The notes under the pieces: generated by a model
Seen by the model: only the letters and a program-made list of their open reading frames with translations
Told to the model about the DNA's origin: nothing
Database searches by the model: none
Translations under genes and position numbers: made by a program
Part shown: in pieces, positions 57,256-64,000 of the stretch
Numbering within the stretch: position 1 is the stretch's first letter
Layout: each line of letters begins with the position of its first letter
Origin: Alteromonas macleodii
GTDB lineage: Bacteria; Pseudomonadota; Gammaproteobacteria; Enterobacterales; Alteromonadaceae
Direction: 5' to 3'
NCBI RefSeq assembly: GCF_903772925.1
Contig: NZ_LR812090.1
Coordinates: 1 to 64,000 of the forward strand
Length of the DNA: 64,000 nucleotides

Positions 57256-57603
57256 ATGAAGAAGTCAATTATTGCATTGTTTGCAGCTGCTACTATGGTA
57301 GCTGGTGTTAACGCACAAGATAACGAAGGTGGAACTTCAGGTATTGGTGGTGTAAGTGGTGGCATGATTGCTACTGGTGTTGTTGCTGCTGGTATTGTCG
57401 CTGGTATTGCAAACAACAACTCTGCCGATGCACCGACTGGCCCAATCACAACTACACCAACTTGTGAAGGTGATGATCCACTAGTAGACGGCGTATGTGT
57501 TGGTACAACTAACACCGTTACTGTTACTACTTCTGGTACAAGCACTGTAACTAAAACAATTACTGTGCCTGTTACATTTACTTACGCGCCGACCGTACAG
57601 TAA
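57256..57603 (+). CDS. Small exported Thr-rich protein, YjbE/GfcA-like
   Basis: A 115-residue secreted protein. The signal peptide (MKKSIIALFAAATMVAGVNAQ) is followed by a Gly/Ala/Ile-rich hydrophobic stretch (GIGGVSGGMIATGVVAAGIVAGIA, ~27-50), one Cys pair (CEGDDPLVDGVC) and a Thr/Val-rich end (NTVTVTTSGTSTVTKTITV). Sequence similarity to E. coli YjbE is weak to the eye, but its size, composition and place ahead of yjbF-yjbG-yjbH fit the first gene of the yjbEFGH/gfcABCD operons. AAGGA precedes the ATG. A terminator hairpin follows the gene directly. Confidence 0.78.
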   Translation: MKKSIIALFAAATMVAGVNAQDNEGGTSGIGGVSGGMIATGVVAAGIVAGIANNNSADAPTGPITTTPTCEGDDPLVDGVCVGTTNTVTVTTSGTSTVTKTITVPVTFTYAPTVQ

Positions 57604-57618
57604 ATTTAAGAGTATTCG

Positions 57619-57648
57619 AAAAAGCCGCTTCTTTTAGCGGCTTTTTTT
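57619..57648 (+). terminator. Terminator between the YjbE-like gene and yjbF
   Basis: AAAAAGCCGCT (57619-57629), loop TCTTTT, AGCGGCTTTTTTT. A strong intrinsic terminator inside the apparent operon, likely to give more of the first gene's product than of the secretion genes. Confidence 0.88.
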
Positions 57649-57697
57649 ATTTTTACAGCAAAATTTCAACATTCTTAGTGTTTGTCGGCGTACTTTA

Positions 57698-58387
57698 ATG
57701 AAACTACATATTCTATCGGCCTTTATTGGTTTTCTTTGCCTTTCTCTTTCGGGTTGTTCCACAACAACACTCGCTTATTACAATACGCTTAAACTTGCTT
57801 TAAAAGACCGCACAGTAACTTACACCGTTGAAGAAGTCGCGGCGAGTAAGGCAGATATTATGCAGATTAAAGCAGGGGAGCGAGACGTAGCCTCTCTTGC
57901 CTTAGCCTATATTGATGGTGATAAGTATAAATGGGTATCGGGTGATAGAGTTATCTTTACCATGCACCACGGCATAATTGTTAAAACGGAAGGTTTAGAT
58001 AACGACCTCTTTTATACAGGTAATTTGCAGCATAATCCGTTAGCCACCAATGATGTTTTGCCTTTTAGCTGGAAGCGCAAAGTGGATATCGACGCAATTG
58101 GCTATGGTGTTCCAGTAGACTCTTCATGGCGTATTGTGGGAGAGGAAAATCACGAATACCTAGGTTTCTCTGTGCCCCTTATTAAAGTCGTAGAAACCGT
58201 AGACTTTTCAGAATACACCCCCTTTATAGATGTTGGGCTATCGTGGGAAAATACCTACTTCTTGCACAAACATACGAAAGAGCTGATGGCCACAAAACAA
58301 AAGTTCAGCCCTGAGGGAGACGTATACGACATGGTTTATTTAAGCCGTGTAGTGCGTGAGATGAACAAACAAGGAGTAACGCAATAA
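57698..58387 (+). CDS. yjbF: YjbF/GfcB family outer membrane lipoprotein
   Basis: A 229-residue lipoprotein with lipobox LSGC in MKLHILSAFIGFLCLSLSGCS. The mature part (YYNTLKLALKDRTVTYTVEEVAASKADIMQIKAGERDVASLALAYIDGDKYKW) matches YjbF/GfcB, beta-rich proteins encoded with exopolysaccharide or group 4 capsule export genes. The TAA stop shares one base with the yjbG start codon, so translation is probably coupled. Confidence 0.92.
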   Translation: MKLHILSAFIGFLCLSLSGCSTTTLAYYNTLKLALKDRTVTYTVEEVAASKADIMQIKAGERDVASLALAYIDGDKYKWVSGDRVIFTMHHGIIVKTEGLDNDLFYTGNLQHNPLATNDVLPFSWKRKVDIDAIGYGVPVDSSWRIVGEENHEYLGFSVPLIKVVETVDFSEYTPFIDVGLSWENTYFLHKHTKELMATKQKFSPEGDVYDMVYLSRVVREMNKQGVTQ

Positions 58388-59136
58388 TGAAGTTTATTTC
58401 TACGCTTTTTATTGCCTTAGGTCTTATTATATCCACTAGTTTGTACGCCAATGACGGTCTTGTAAGCGTGATGGTGAACAAGCAAACTTATCAGTTCGAC
58501 CGACCAATCAGGTTATCAAGTGTGTTGTCTATAGTGGCTGATAATGGCGATTGGTATTGGCCTACAGCTTCTGCATTTGATTTGACCAATCCAACAGCTG
58601 AAAGAGAAAAAGAAATAGCGCTGTCGCAAATAAGAGAACTGCTGGCCAGCTTTGATAAAGACTCAGACACTCACAAAGCACTGCAAAATTTGTTTGAACA
58701 AGTGTCGTCATGGACGGTGTCAACGCGCATCAATATGCCTATTTCTTACAACCGAGCTAGGTTGTTCTTCGAAGACAACCCTATGTTCCAACCGGGTAAA
58801 TATTGGATCCGTTTGAATGGGCGCCCAAACGTAGTGCATTTCTCGGGCGCGGTAATAAAGCCAGGCGCTTATCAACACCAAAGCGATACCTCAATTTATA
58901 CGGCGGCTCATACGGTTAAAAAGGCGGTAGACGCCGACAGAAGCGTTGTTTATGTCATTGACCCCATGGGTAATATAGAAGAGAAAGGTATTGCTTACTG
59001 GAATTTAGATTTTGCTCAGCTTATGCCGGGTAGCCAGGTTTATGTGCCTATCTCTTCAGAGCTTTTTAGCAACAAACTTAAGCAATTAAATGAGCGCGTT
59101 GCCGCGTTAGCAGTACACAGGGTTTTACCTCAATGA
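58387..59136 (+). CDS. yjbG: YjbG/GfcC family periplasmic capsule biosynthesis protein
   Basis: A 249-residue exported protein (signal peptide MKFISTLFIALGLIISTSLYA) of the GfcC family, periplasmic proteins with ubiquitin-like (SLBB-type) domains that help polysaccharide secretion. Matching stretches: YQFDRPIRLSSVLSIV, DWYWPTASAFDLT, NPMFQPGKYWIRLNGRPNVVHFSGAV and LMPGSQVYVPISSELF. It overlaps yjbF by one base and yjbH by four (ATGA). Confidence 0.93.
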   Translation: MKFISTLFIALGLIISTSLYANDGLVSVMVNKQTYQFDRPIRLSSVLSIVADNGDWYWPTASAFDLTNPTAEREKEIALSQIRELLASFDKDSDTHKALQNLFEQVSSWTVSTRINMPISYNRARLFFEDNPMFQPGKYWIRLNGRPNVVHFSGAVIKPGAYQHQSDTSIYTAAHTVKKAVDADRSVVYVIDPMGNIEEKGIAYWNLDFAQLMPGSQVYVPISSELFSNKLKQLNERVAALAVHRVLPQ

Positions 59137-61250
59137 GTGCGCAATTATTATCTAAGAAAAAAATATCTAAGAAAAAAACACTCGCGCTGGTAATTGGCAG
59201 CGCATTATCGTCTACCACCTTCGCTGATACTCAAATTCGAGTAACCCCTTCGCAAATGGTACAGGGCGGTAACGGCCTTATTCAAACGCCAACCGCACGT
59301 ATGCGAGATGAAGGCGGAATGGCCATCAACTATACCGATAACGGTGAATACCGCTTCTGGTCAGTTAATATCCAGCTTTATGATTGGATGGAAGCGACCG
59401 CTCGCTATACCGACGTACGTACACGTTTATATAGCCAAGTTGAATCATTCAGTGGCGACCAAACCCTAAAAGATAAAGGTCTAGACGTTAAATTCAGGCT
59501 TTGGAAAGAAAGTTATTACCTACCTGATATCAGCGTTGGCTTTAGAGACTTTGGTGGCACAGGCTTCTTTGAAAGTGAGTACGTGAACGCAAGTAAATCG
59601 GTGGGGCCATTCGATTTCCACTTAGGCTTAGGCTGGGGGTACTTAGGTACAGCAGACGATATTACTAACCCATTTTGTGAGGTTAGAGACAGCTTTTGTG
59701 AGCGTCCTGGCGGGTTCTCAGGCCGCGGTGGCAAGGTAGATTACGACCAATTTTTCAAAGGTACCACAGCCTTCTTTGGTGGCGTAGAGTATCAAACACC
59801 TTGGGAGCCGTTAACGCTAAAGCTAGAGTTTGAAGGGAACGATTACTCACGTGACAGAGCAGGCCAGTTAGAGCAAGACTCTCGGTGGAATGTGGGCGCG
59901 GTATATCGCTACAAAGACTTTGATTTCTCGTTAAATTACCAACGTGGAAATACCATTGGTTTTGGTGTTACATATCGATTCAATATGAATACCGCCTCTC
60001 AGATTAAATTCGATGATGCGCCTAGAAGCTTGATGGGAAGAAATGCCCCGTCCAATGTTAAAGATGTGAACAAATCGCGTCTTTATAATGATCTTTTCAG
60101 ATCGGGTGGTTTCATCTTATCTGATGCTGAAATTAAAGAGGACAGTGCGACTTTCTATGGAACGCAGGTTAAGTATCGCGATCAAGGTGAAGCTATCGAG
60201 CGCGTGGGACGCGTAGCGGCTTCTGAGCTGCCTGATAGTGTTAAAACTTATCATATGGTAGATAGTCGTGGCGGCATTCCTATGGTCGATACACAAATAG
60301 ATGCTGAAGCCTTTATCTCTGCTGCCCGCTATGAGTCAGTGGATGCAGAAATAGCTGAGACTTACATAAGAACGTCACCTTCTAAAGAAGTGATGGAAGC
60401 TTACGACCCTGAAAATACGTCGGGCATTTTCTATAGCGCCGATTTCTTTTTCACTCAGTCATTTGGTAACCCAGAAGATTTCTATCTTTATCAAACTGGG
60501 CTATTACTCAACGGTGGCTATGCGTTTAATGAAAATTTCTCGGTGGTGAGTAGCGCACGAGTGACGCTTCTTGATAACTTCGATAAGTTTAATTACTTAG
60601 TGGATGGTGAAGACGTGTCTTTACCTCGTGTGCGTACTCGGGTTCGTGAGTATGTGTCTGAAAACGATGTATGGTTAGATACCGCGTTTTTAAATTACAA
60701 AGACAATATTGCTGAAGATCTTTATGCTCAAGCATACGCAGGTTATCTCGAAACCATGTTTGCTGGTGTAGGCGGTGAAATTCTTTATCGCCCTGTCGAT
60801 AGTAATGTCGCCTACGGCATCGATATCAACTACGTTAAGCAGCGTGACCCTTACAGCCAAACAGGCTTAGAGGATTACGACACAATAACGGGTCATGCAA
60901 GTGTCTATTGGCAGCCTGAATTCCTAGATGATACGCAAATTACGGTTAGTGCAGGTCAATTCTTGGCGAAAGATAAAGGCGTGAATATTGATTACGCCAA
61001 GCGCTTTGATAGCGGCATTATAGTAGGAGCTTACGCTGCCTTCACTGATGTTTCGTCAGAAGAATATGGGGAGGGGAGTTTTACTAAAGGCTTCTATATT
61101 TCCATTCCTACCGATTTGTTCTTACTAGAACCATCGAAAGGACGTGGATTGTTCCCTTGGGTACCAATCTCTCGCGACGGTGGTCAGCTATTACGCAGAC
61201 CTTCAAGGTTGATAGATTTAACCGAGACAAGGTCGCCTTTTTTTGACTAA
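59133..61250 (+). CDS. yjbH: YjbH/GfcD family outer membrane polysaccharide secretion protein
   Basis: A 705-residue predicted outer membrane beta-barrel protein. After a basic N-terminus and signal peptide (ALVIGSALSSTTFA) comes the family start QGGNGLIQTPTARMRDEGGMAINYTDN, then many amphipathic beta-strands, the central conserved RVAASELPDSVKTYHMVDSRGGIPM and a C-terminal barrel including GFYISIPTDLFL and RGLFPWVPISRDGGQLLRRP. YjbH proteins are thought to form the outer membrane exit or anchor for the polysaccharide. Last gene of the operon. Confidence 0.94.
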   Translation: MSAQLLSKKKISKKKTLALVIGSALSSTTFADTQIRVTPSQMVQGGNGLIQTPTARMRDEGGMAINYTDNGEYRFWSVNIQLYDWMEATARYTDVRTRLYSQVESFSGDQTLKDKGLDVKFRLWKESYYLPDISVGFRDFGGTGFFESEYVNASKSVGPFDFHLGLGWGYLGTADDITNPFCEVRDSFCERPGGFSGRGGKVDYDQFFKGTTAFFGGVEYQTPWEPLTLKLEFEGNDYSRDRAGQLEQDSRWNVGAVYRYKDFDFSLNYQRGNTIGFGVTYRFNMNTASQIKFDDAPRSLMGRNAPSNVKDVNKSRLYNDLFRSGGFILSDAEIKEDSATFYGTQVKYRDQGEAIERVGRVAASELPDSVKTYHMVDSRGGIPMVDTQIDAEAFISAARYESVDAEIAETYIRTSPSKEVMEAYDPENTSGIFYSADFFFTQSFGNPEDFYLYQTGLLLNGGYAFNENFSVVSSARVTLLDNFDKFNYLVDGEDVSLPRVRTRVREYVSENDVWLDTAFLNYKDNIAEDLYAQAYAGYLETMFAGVGGEILYRPVDSNVAYGIDINYVKQRDPYSQTGLEDYDTITGHASVYWQPEFLDDTQITVSAGQFLAKDKGVNIDYAKRFDSGIIVGAYAAFTDVSSEEYGEGSFTKGFYISIPTDLFLLEPSKGRGLFPWVPISRDGGQLLRRPSRLIDLTETRSPFFD

Positions 61251-61254
61251 ATAG

Positions 61255-61284
61255 AAAAACGCCACGTGAATGTGGCGTTTTTTT
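61255..61284 (+). terminator. yjbH terminator
   Basis: AAAAACGCCAC-GTGAAT-GTGGCGTTTTTTT, an 11-bp stem with T-run. The gap 61251-61579 otherwise holds the rpmB promoter and leader. Confidence 0.9.
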
Positions 61285-61447
61285 GCCTGTAGATATTTTA
61301 ATTCAGCTACGAAATTAAAGTGTAGATTGGGTATTTATTCGTAGCTTAACTGCGAAGAGAAAAGTACAATACAGGCCGTGAAAAATGAGTGCTGGTGGTA
61401 TTTTGTGCAAAAATAGTACGTAAAAGTAACCTTTTTGTACTTTCTTA

Positions 61448-61476
61448 TTGAAATGATCCTGCCTTTGCTGTATAAA
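61448..61476 (+). promoter_or_regulatory. rpmB-rpmG promoter
   Basis: -35 TTGAAA (61448-61453), 17-base spacer, -10 TATAAA (61471-61476), followed by ATGCGCCC, a GC-rich discriminator typical of stringently controlled ribosomal promoters. About 95 bases of leader precede the rpmB start. Confidence 0.8.
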
Positions 61477-61579
61477 ATGCGCCCTCTAATTTATAGTAAT
61501 ACGTCATTTGACCCAACCACTGTTTGAGCGCTTGGGATTAACTGACGCGACAGTTATCGTTGTTCTGGAGACAAATACA

Positions 61580-61816
61580 ATGTCAAGAGTATGCCAAGTA
61601 ACAGGTAAGCGTCCAACGGTTGGTAATAACCGTTCACACGCACGAAATGCGACTCGTCGTCGCTTTTTACCAAACCTTCAAACACACCGTTTTTGGGTTG
61701 AGAGCGAAAGCCGTTTTGTAAAACTACGTTTGTCTGCTAAAGGCATGCGTATCATCGATAAGAAAGGTATTGATTCAGTACTAACTGATATCCGTGCCCG
61801 TGGTGAGAAAATCTAA
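61580..61816 (+). CDS. rpmB: 50S ribosomal protein L28
   Basis: Ribosomal protein L28, 78 residues ([20 protein letters not shown] ... DIRARGEKI), identical in length to E. coli L28. The start at 61580 follows a GGAG ribosome-binding site; a reading from 61508 would add 24 residues not found in the family. rpmG follows after 11 bases. In E. coli the gene order is radC-rpmB-rpmG-mutM-coaD; here it is the same except for the inserted polysaccharide operon. Confidence 0.98.
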   Translation: MSRVCQVTGKRPTVGNNRSHARNATRRRFLPNLQTHRFWVESESRFVKLRLSAKGMRIIDKKGIDSVLTDIRARGEKI

Positions 61817-61827
61817 GGAAGCCGACA

Positions 61828-61983
61828 ATGCGTGATAAAATTAAACTAGTTTCTTCAGCAGGTACAGGTTTCTTCTACACCACTGATAAAAACAAGCGTA
61901 ACATGCCTGGCAAAATGGAGATCAAAAAGTATGATCCCGTTGTGCGTAAGCACGTTATGTTCAAAGAGGCCAAAATCAAGTAA
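61828..61983 (+). CDS. rpmG: 50S ribosomal protein L33
   Basis: Ribosomal protein L33, 51 residues ([20 protein letters not shown] ... [10 protein letters not shown]). It lacks the CxxC pairs of zinc-binding L33 paralogues, so it is the zinc-independent form. AAGGAA precedes the ATG. It is co-transcribed with rpmB. Confidence 0.98.
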   Translation: MRDKIKLVSSAGTGFFYTTDKNKRNMPGKMEIKKYDPVVRKHVMFKEAKIK

Positions 61984-62005
61984 TTAGCTTGCTTTTGTCT
62001 CCACG

Positions 62006-62031
62006 AAAACCCAGCCTTTGCTGGGTTTTTT
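62006..62031 (+). terminator. rpmG terminator
   Basis: AAAACCCAGC-CTTT-GCTGGGTTTTTT, a 10-bp stem with a T-run. Confidence 0.92.
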
Positions 62032-62353
62032 GCTTTATGTCCTTTGCAATTGCTCGTATACCTCTCAGATCTCTGCCAGATCGCAACGTAGCGCACAAAT
62101 GATCCCAAATAAATCATAGGCCAATAATGGCCTTGTCTATATCAGATCAGACGTTACCATCAGCCTGAAAATGCCTGCTTCTAAAATAAAAAGACACATA
62201 AAACTCAGCGTCAGTCGCTAAGCGGCCCATGGTTTATGTAAACAAACGCCCATACATTTCCAAAGCCAACTAAAAATATTGAGTTAGCTTATAAGAGAGT
62301 GAGGTATTACTATATTCCGGTAGTTATAGTCGACCATTTTACAGGAACAACGC
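62032..62353. other. Non-coding gap between rpmG and the membrane protein gene
   Basis: About 320 bases. I see no supportable gene, RNA or repeat apart from a short palindrome (GGCC-AATAAT-GGCC, ~62119). A promoter for the next gene should lie near its right end, but I could not pick one with confidence. Confidence 0.5.
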
Positions 62354-62818
62354 GTGGCAAGAATTTCTCAGCGGGCAATGAACAACGTCGTTATCATTGC
62401 AATGCTTATTATGATTGCACTGTTTAACTTAGACAGTTTGGTGCCAAAGAAAGAGCCTGTACAAACGCGCAGCTTATTGCCTGAAGATGCTTACGTGCTA
62501 AAGATTGAGCATGATAACAACAGCCTGGAGCGTGTAGGGCAACAATGGCGTCAAAAAAGTCTTAACACTAGCCTTGCAGTAAAACCTGATGAGCAGTTTT
62601 CACATTGGCAAAGGGCTATGTTGAATCCAGCAACTGAAGTACCTGAATCGGTCTTGAATACACAGCCCTTTATTGTAGTGGTGTGGCTGGCGGGTAATAG
62701 CGACGGCAAGGTTTACGCTATTTATCCTAATACATCACCGGTAGTGATCAAATTCGAAAATAACTGGTACACATTAACCAATACCGACCTTGATAAATTA
62801 TTACCTTGGACATTATAA
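62354..62818 (+). CDS. Small single-pass membrane protein of unknown function
   Basis: I do not recognise the family. The 154 residues start at GTG 62354, with AGGAA 6 bases upstream. One transmembrane helix (NNVVIIAMLIMIALFNLDSLV, ~10-30) anchors a ~120-residue domain, probably periplasmic, with a Trp-rich pattern (QQWRQKS, SHWQRAM, NNWYTLT, LLPWTL). The stop is directly adjacent to the mutM ATG, so the two are probably translated together. Nothing in the sequence points to a DNA repair role. Confidence 0.82.
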   Translation: MARISQRAMNNVVIIAMLIMIALFNLDSLVPKKEPVQTRSLLPEDAYVLKIEHDNNSLERVGQQWRQKSLNTSLAVKPDEQFSHWQRAMLNPATEVPESVLNTQPFIVVVWLAGNSDGKVYAIYPNTSPVVIKFENNWYTLTNTDLDKLLPWTL

Positions 62819-63628
62819 ATGCCTGAATTACCAGAAGTTGAAGTAAGCCGTTTGGGCGTATCCCCTCATCTAATTGGCAATACCATTACTCAGGTGGTGG
62901 TAAGAGAACGTAGAATGCGCTGGCCCATACCAGAGGAAGTCTCACTGGTTGAGGGGCAAAAGGTAATAGCGGTAAAACGTAGAGCGAAATACCTGCTAAT
63001 TGAAACGGCCACAGGTACACTGGTTTTGCATCTAGGTATGTCTGGCAAACTGCGCGTCATTGACGCAACTACACCCATTGTGAAACACGACCACGTGGAC
63101 ATTGTTTTAAATACTGGTAAGTGTTTACGCTTAAACGACCCTAGACGCTTTGGGGCGGTTTTATTTCAGGCGCCCGATACGCAACAAGCAATGTTTGACA
63201 ACTTAGGCCCTGAACCCCTTACAGACGACTTTGATGATAAACGATTGTTCAGCTTATCGCGCAACCGCAAAGGTCCGGTTAAGAACTTCATTATGGATAA
63301 CGCTATCGTTGTGGGTGTGGGCAATATCTATGCGAACGAAGCCCTGTTTCTTGCAGGTATCGACCCGAGAAGAGCCGCGGGCAATATCAGTGCCGCTCGT
63401 TACAAATCACTTACTGCAAATATAAAAAAAGTGCTCGCTAAAGCTATCGAGCAAGGTGGCACTACGCTTAAAGACTTTGCACAAACCGATGGTAAGCCGG
63501 GCTACTTTGCACAGCATTTAAATGTATATGGAAGAAAAGGCGAGCCTTGCGAAGTGTGTGGCAAAGCTATTGAAAGCAAGGTAATAGGGCAGCGAAACAC
63601 CTTTTTCTGTACTCGCTGCCAGCGCTAA
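62819..63628 (+). CDS. mutM: Formamidopyrimidine-DNA glycosylase (Fpg)
   Basis: MutM excises 8-oxoguanine and formamidopyrimidines and cleaves the abasic site. The 269 residues match E. coli (269). Catalytic Pro and Glu at the N-terminus ([14 protein letters not shown]), the Lys of [11 protein letters not shown] (~57), the H2TH region ([24 protein letters not shown]) and the C-terminal zinc finger with four Cys (GEPCEVCGK ... TFFCTRCQR) are all intact. Confidence 0.98.
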   Translation: MPELPEVEVSRLGVSPHLIGNTITQVVVRERRMRWPIPEEVSLVEGQKVIAVKRRAKYLLIETATGTLVLHLGMSGKLRVIDATTPIVKHDHVDIVLNTGKCLRLNDPRRFGAVLFQAPDTQQAMFDNLGPEPLTDDFDDKRLFSLSRNRKGPVKNFIMDNAIVVGVGNIYANEALFLAGIDPRRAAGNISAARYKSLTANIKKVLAKAIEQGGTTLKDFAQTDGKPGYFAQHLNVYGRKGEPCEVCGKAIESKVIGQRNTFFCTRCQR

Positions 63629-63670
63629 TAGCTAAAAAAGAGTCTTAGCTAAAAAAAGTCATAGTTAGAA

Positions 63671-63719
63671 AGGTTTACAGCTAGAAGGATAGCTTAAAGC
63701 AACATAACTCTGTAAACCT
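63671..63719. repeat. Inverted repeat between mutM and coaD
   Basis: AGGTTTACAG (63671-63680) and CTGTAAACCT (63710-63719), a perfect 10-bp inverted repeat around 29 bases, in the gap between two convergent genes. The same gap also has two copies of TTAGCTAAAAAA-like sequence. It may act as a bidirectional transcript end. Confidence 0.5.
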
Positions 63720-63744
63720 GCTGTACTGAACAACGCCGGTTTAC

Positions 63745-64000
<256 letters not shown>

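Noticed and set aside
61875..62117. An 80-codon minus-strand frame across rpmG
   Set aside because: It is antisense to the clearly real L33 gene and its terminator, which explain the sequence.

Overview
This 64 kb window is chromosomal DNA from a marine gammaproteobacterium of the order Alteromonadales, most likely the genus Alteromonas. The inference rests on the style of the 16S and 23S rRNA genes, on gene order shared with Shewanella and other relatives (dnaA-dnaN-recF-gyrB-glyS-glyQ; trkA-rsmB-fmt-def-LysM-dprA-smg-yrdD-tsaC-hemF; aroE-yrdA; slmA-coaBC-radC; rpmB-rpmG-mutM-coaD), and on protein character. No database search was possible. The left edge cuts dnaA and the right edge cuts coaD, so the window lies close to the replication origin, which should be just to the left.

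Region 1 (1-10.9 kb): replication initiation and gyrase (dnaA, dnaN, recF, gyrB). Two consensus ParB-binding parS sites lie inside recF, and a strong terminator hairpin separates dnaN from recF. Then come a small lipoprotein, glycyl-tRNA synthetase (glyQS) and tag. Region 2 (10.9-18.8 kb): a DUF2489 protein, yihI, a methyltransferase, cytochrome c4, engB, the regulatory RNA Spot 42, polA and elbB. It also holds a candidate unannotated sRNA (about 12.79-13.04 kb) and an oriC-like patch of Dam sites and DnaA boxes upstream of polA. Region 3 (19-32.9 kb): potassium uptake (trkH, trkA), formyl-Met handling and rRNA methylation (rsmB, fmt, def), the LysM-dprA-smg-yrdD-tsaC-hemF run, ompW, a truncated haemoglobin, aroE and a gamma-carbonic anhydrase. 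A perfect 15-bp inverted repeat buries the dprA ribosome-binding site and start codon.

Region 4 (32.9-39.7 kb): a family 2 glycosyltransferase, then a complete rRNA operon with two promoters, no spacer tRNA and two 5S genes, each with its own terminator. Region 5 (39.7-50.4 kb): accessory genes: a PagL-type lipid A deacylase, two tandem orphan periplasmic binding proteins, the SOS mutagenesis cassette imuA-imuB-dnaE2 behind a consensus LexA box, a membrane protein of unknown function, a DUF885 peptidase-like protein and a DUF1820 protein.

Region 6 (50.5-64 kb): an M28 aminopeptidase, a divergent pair that could make and transfer CDP-glycerol (a HIT-cytidylyltransferase fusion and a CDP-glycerol glycerophosphotransferase), slmA, coaBC and radC. 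A yjbEFGH-type exopolysaccharide secretion operon sits between radC and rpmB. The window ends with rpmB, rpmG, a small membrane protein, mutM and the end of coaD. I saw no insertion sequence, prophage, tRNA gene or CRISPR array.

The strongest leads are the CDP-glycerol pair in a Gram-negative background, the hairpin over the dprA start, the Dam/DnaA cluster upstream of polA, the GGA-rich candidate sRNA, a shortened Spot 42, and the paired parS sites in recF.
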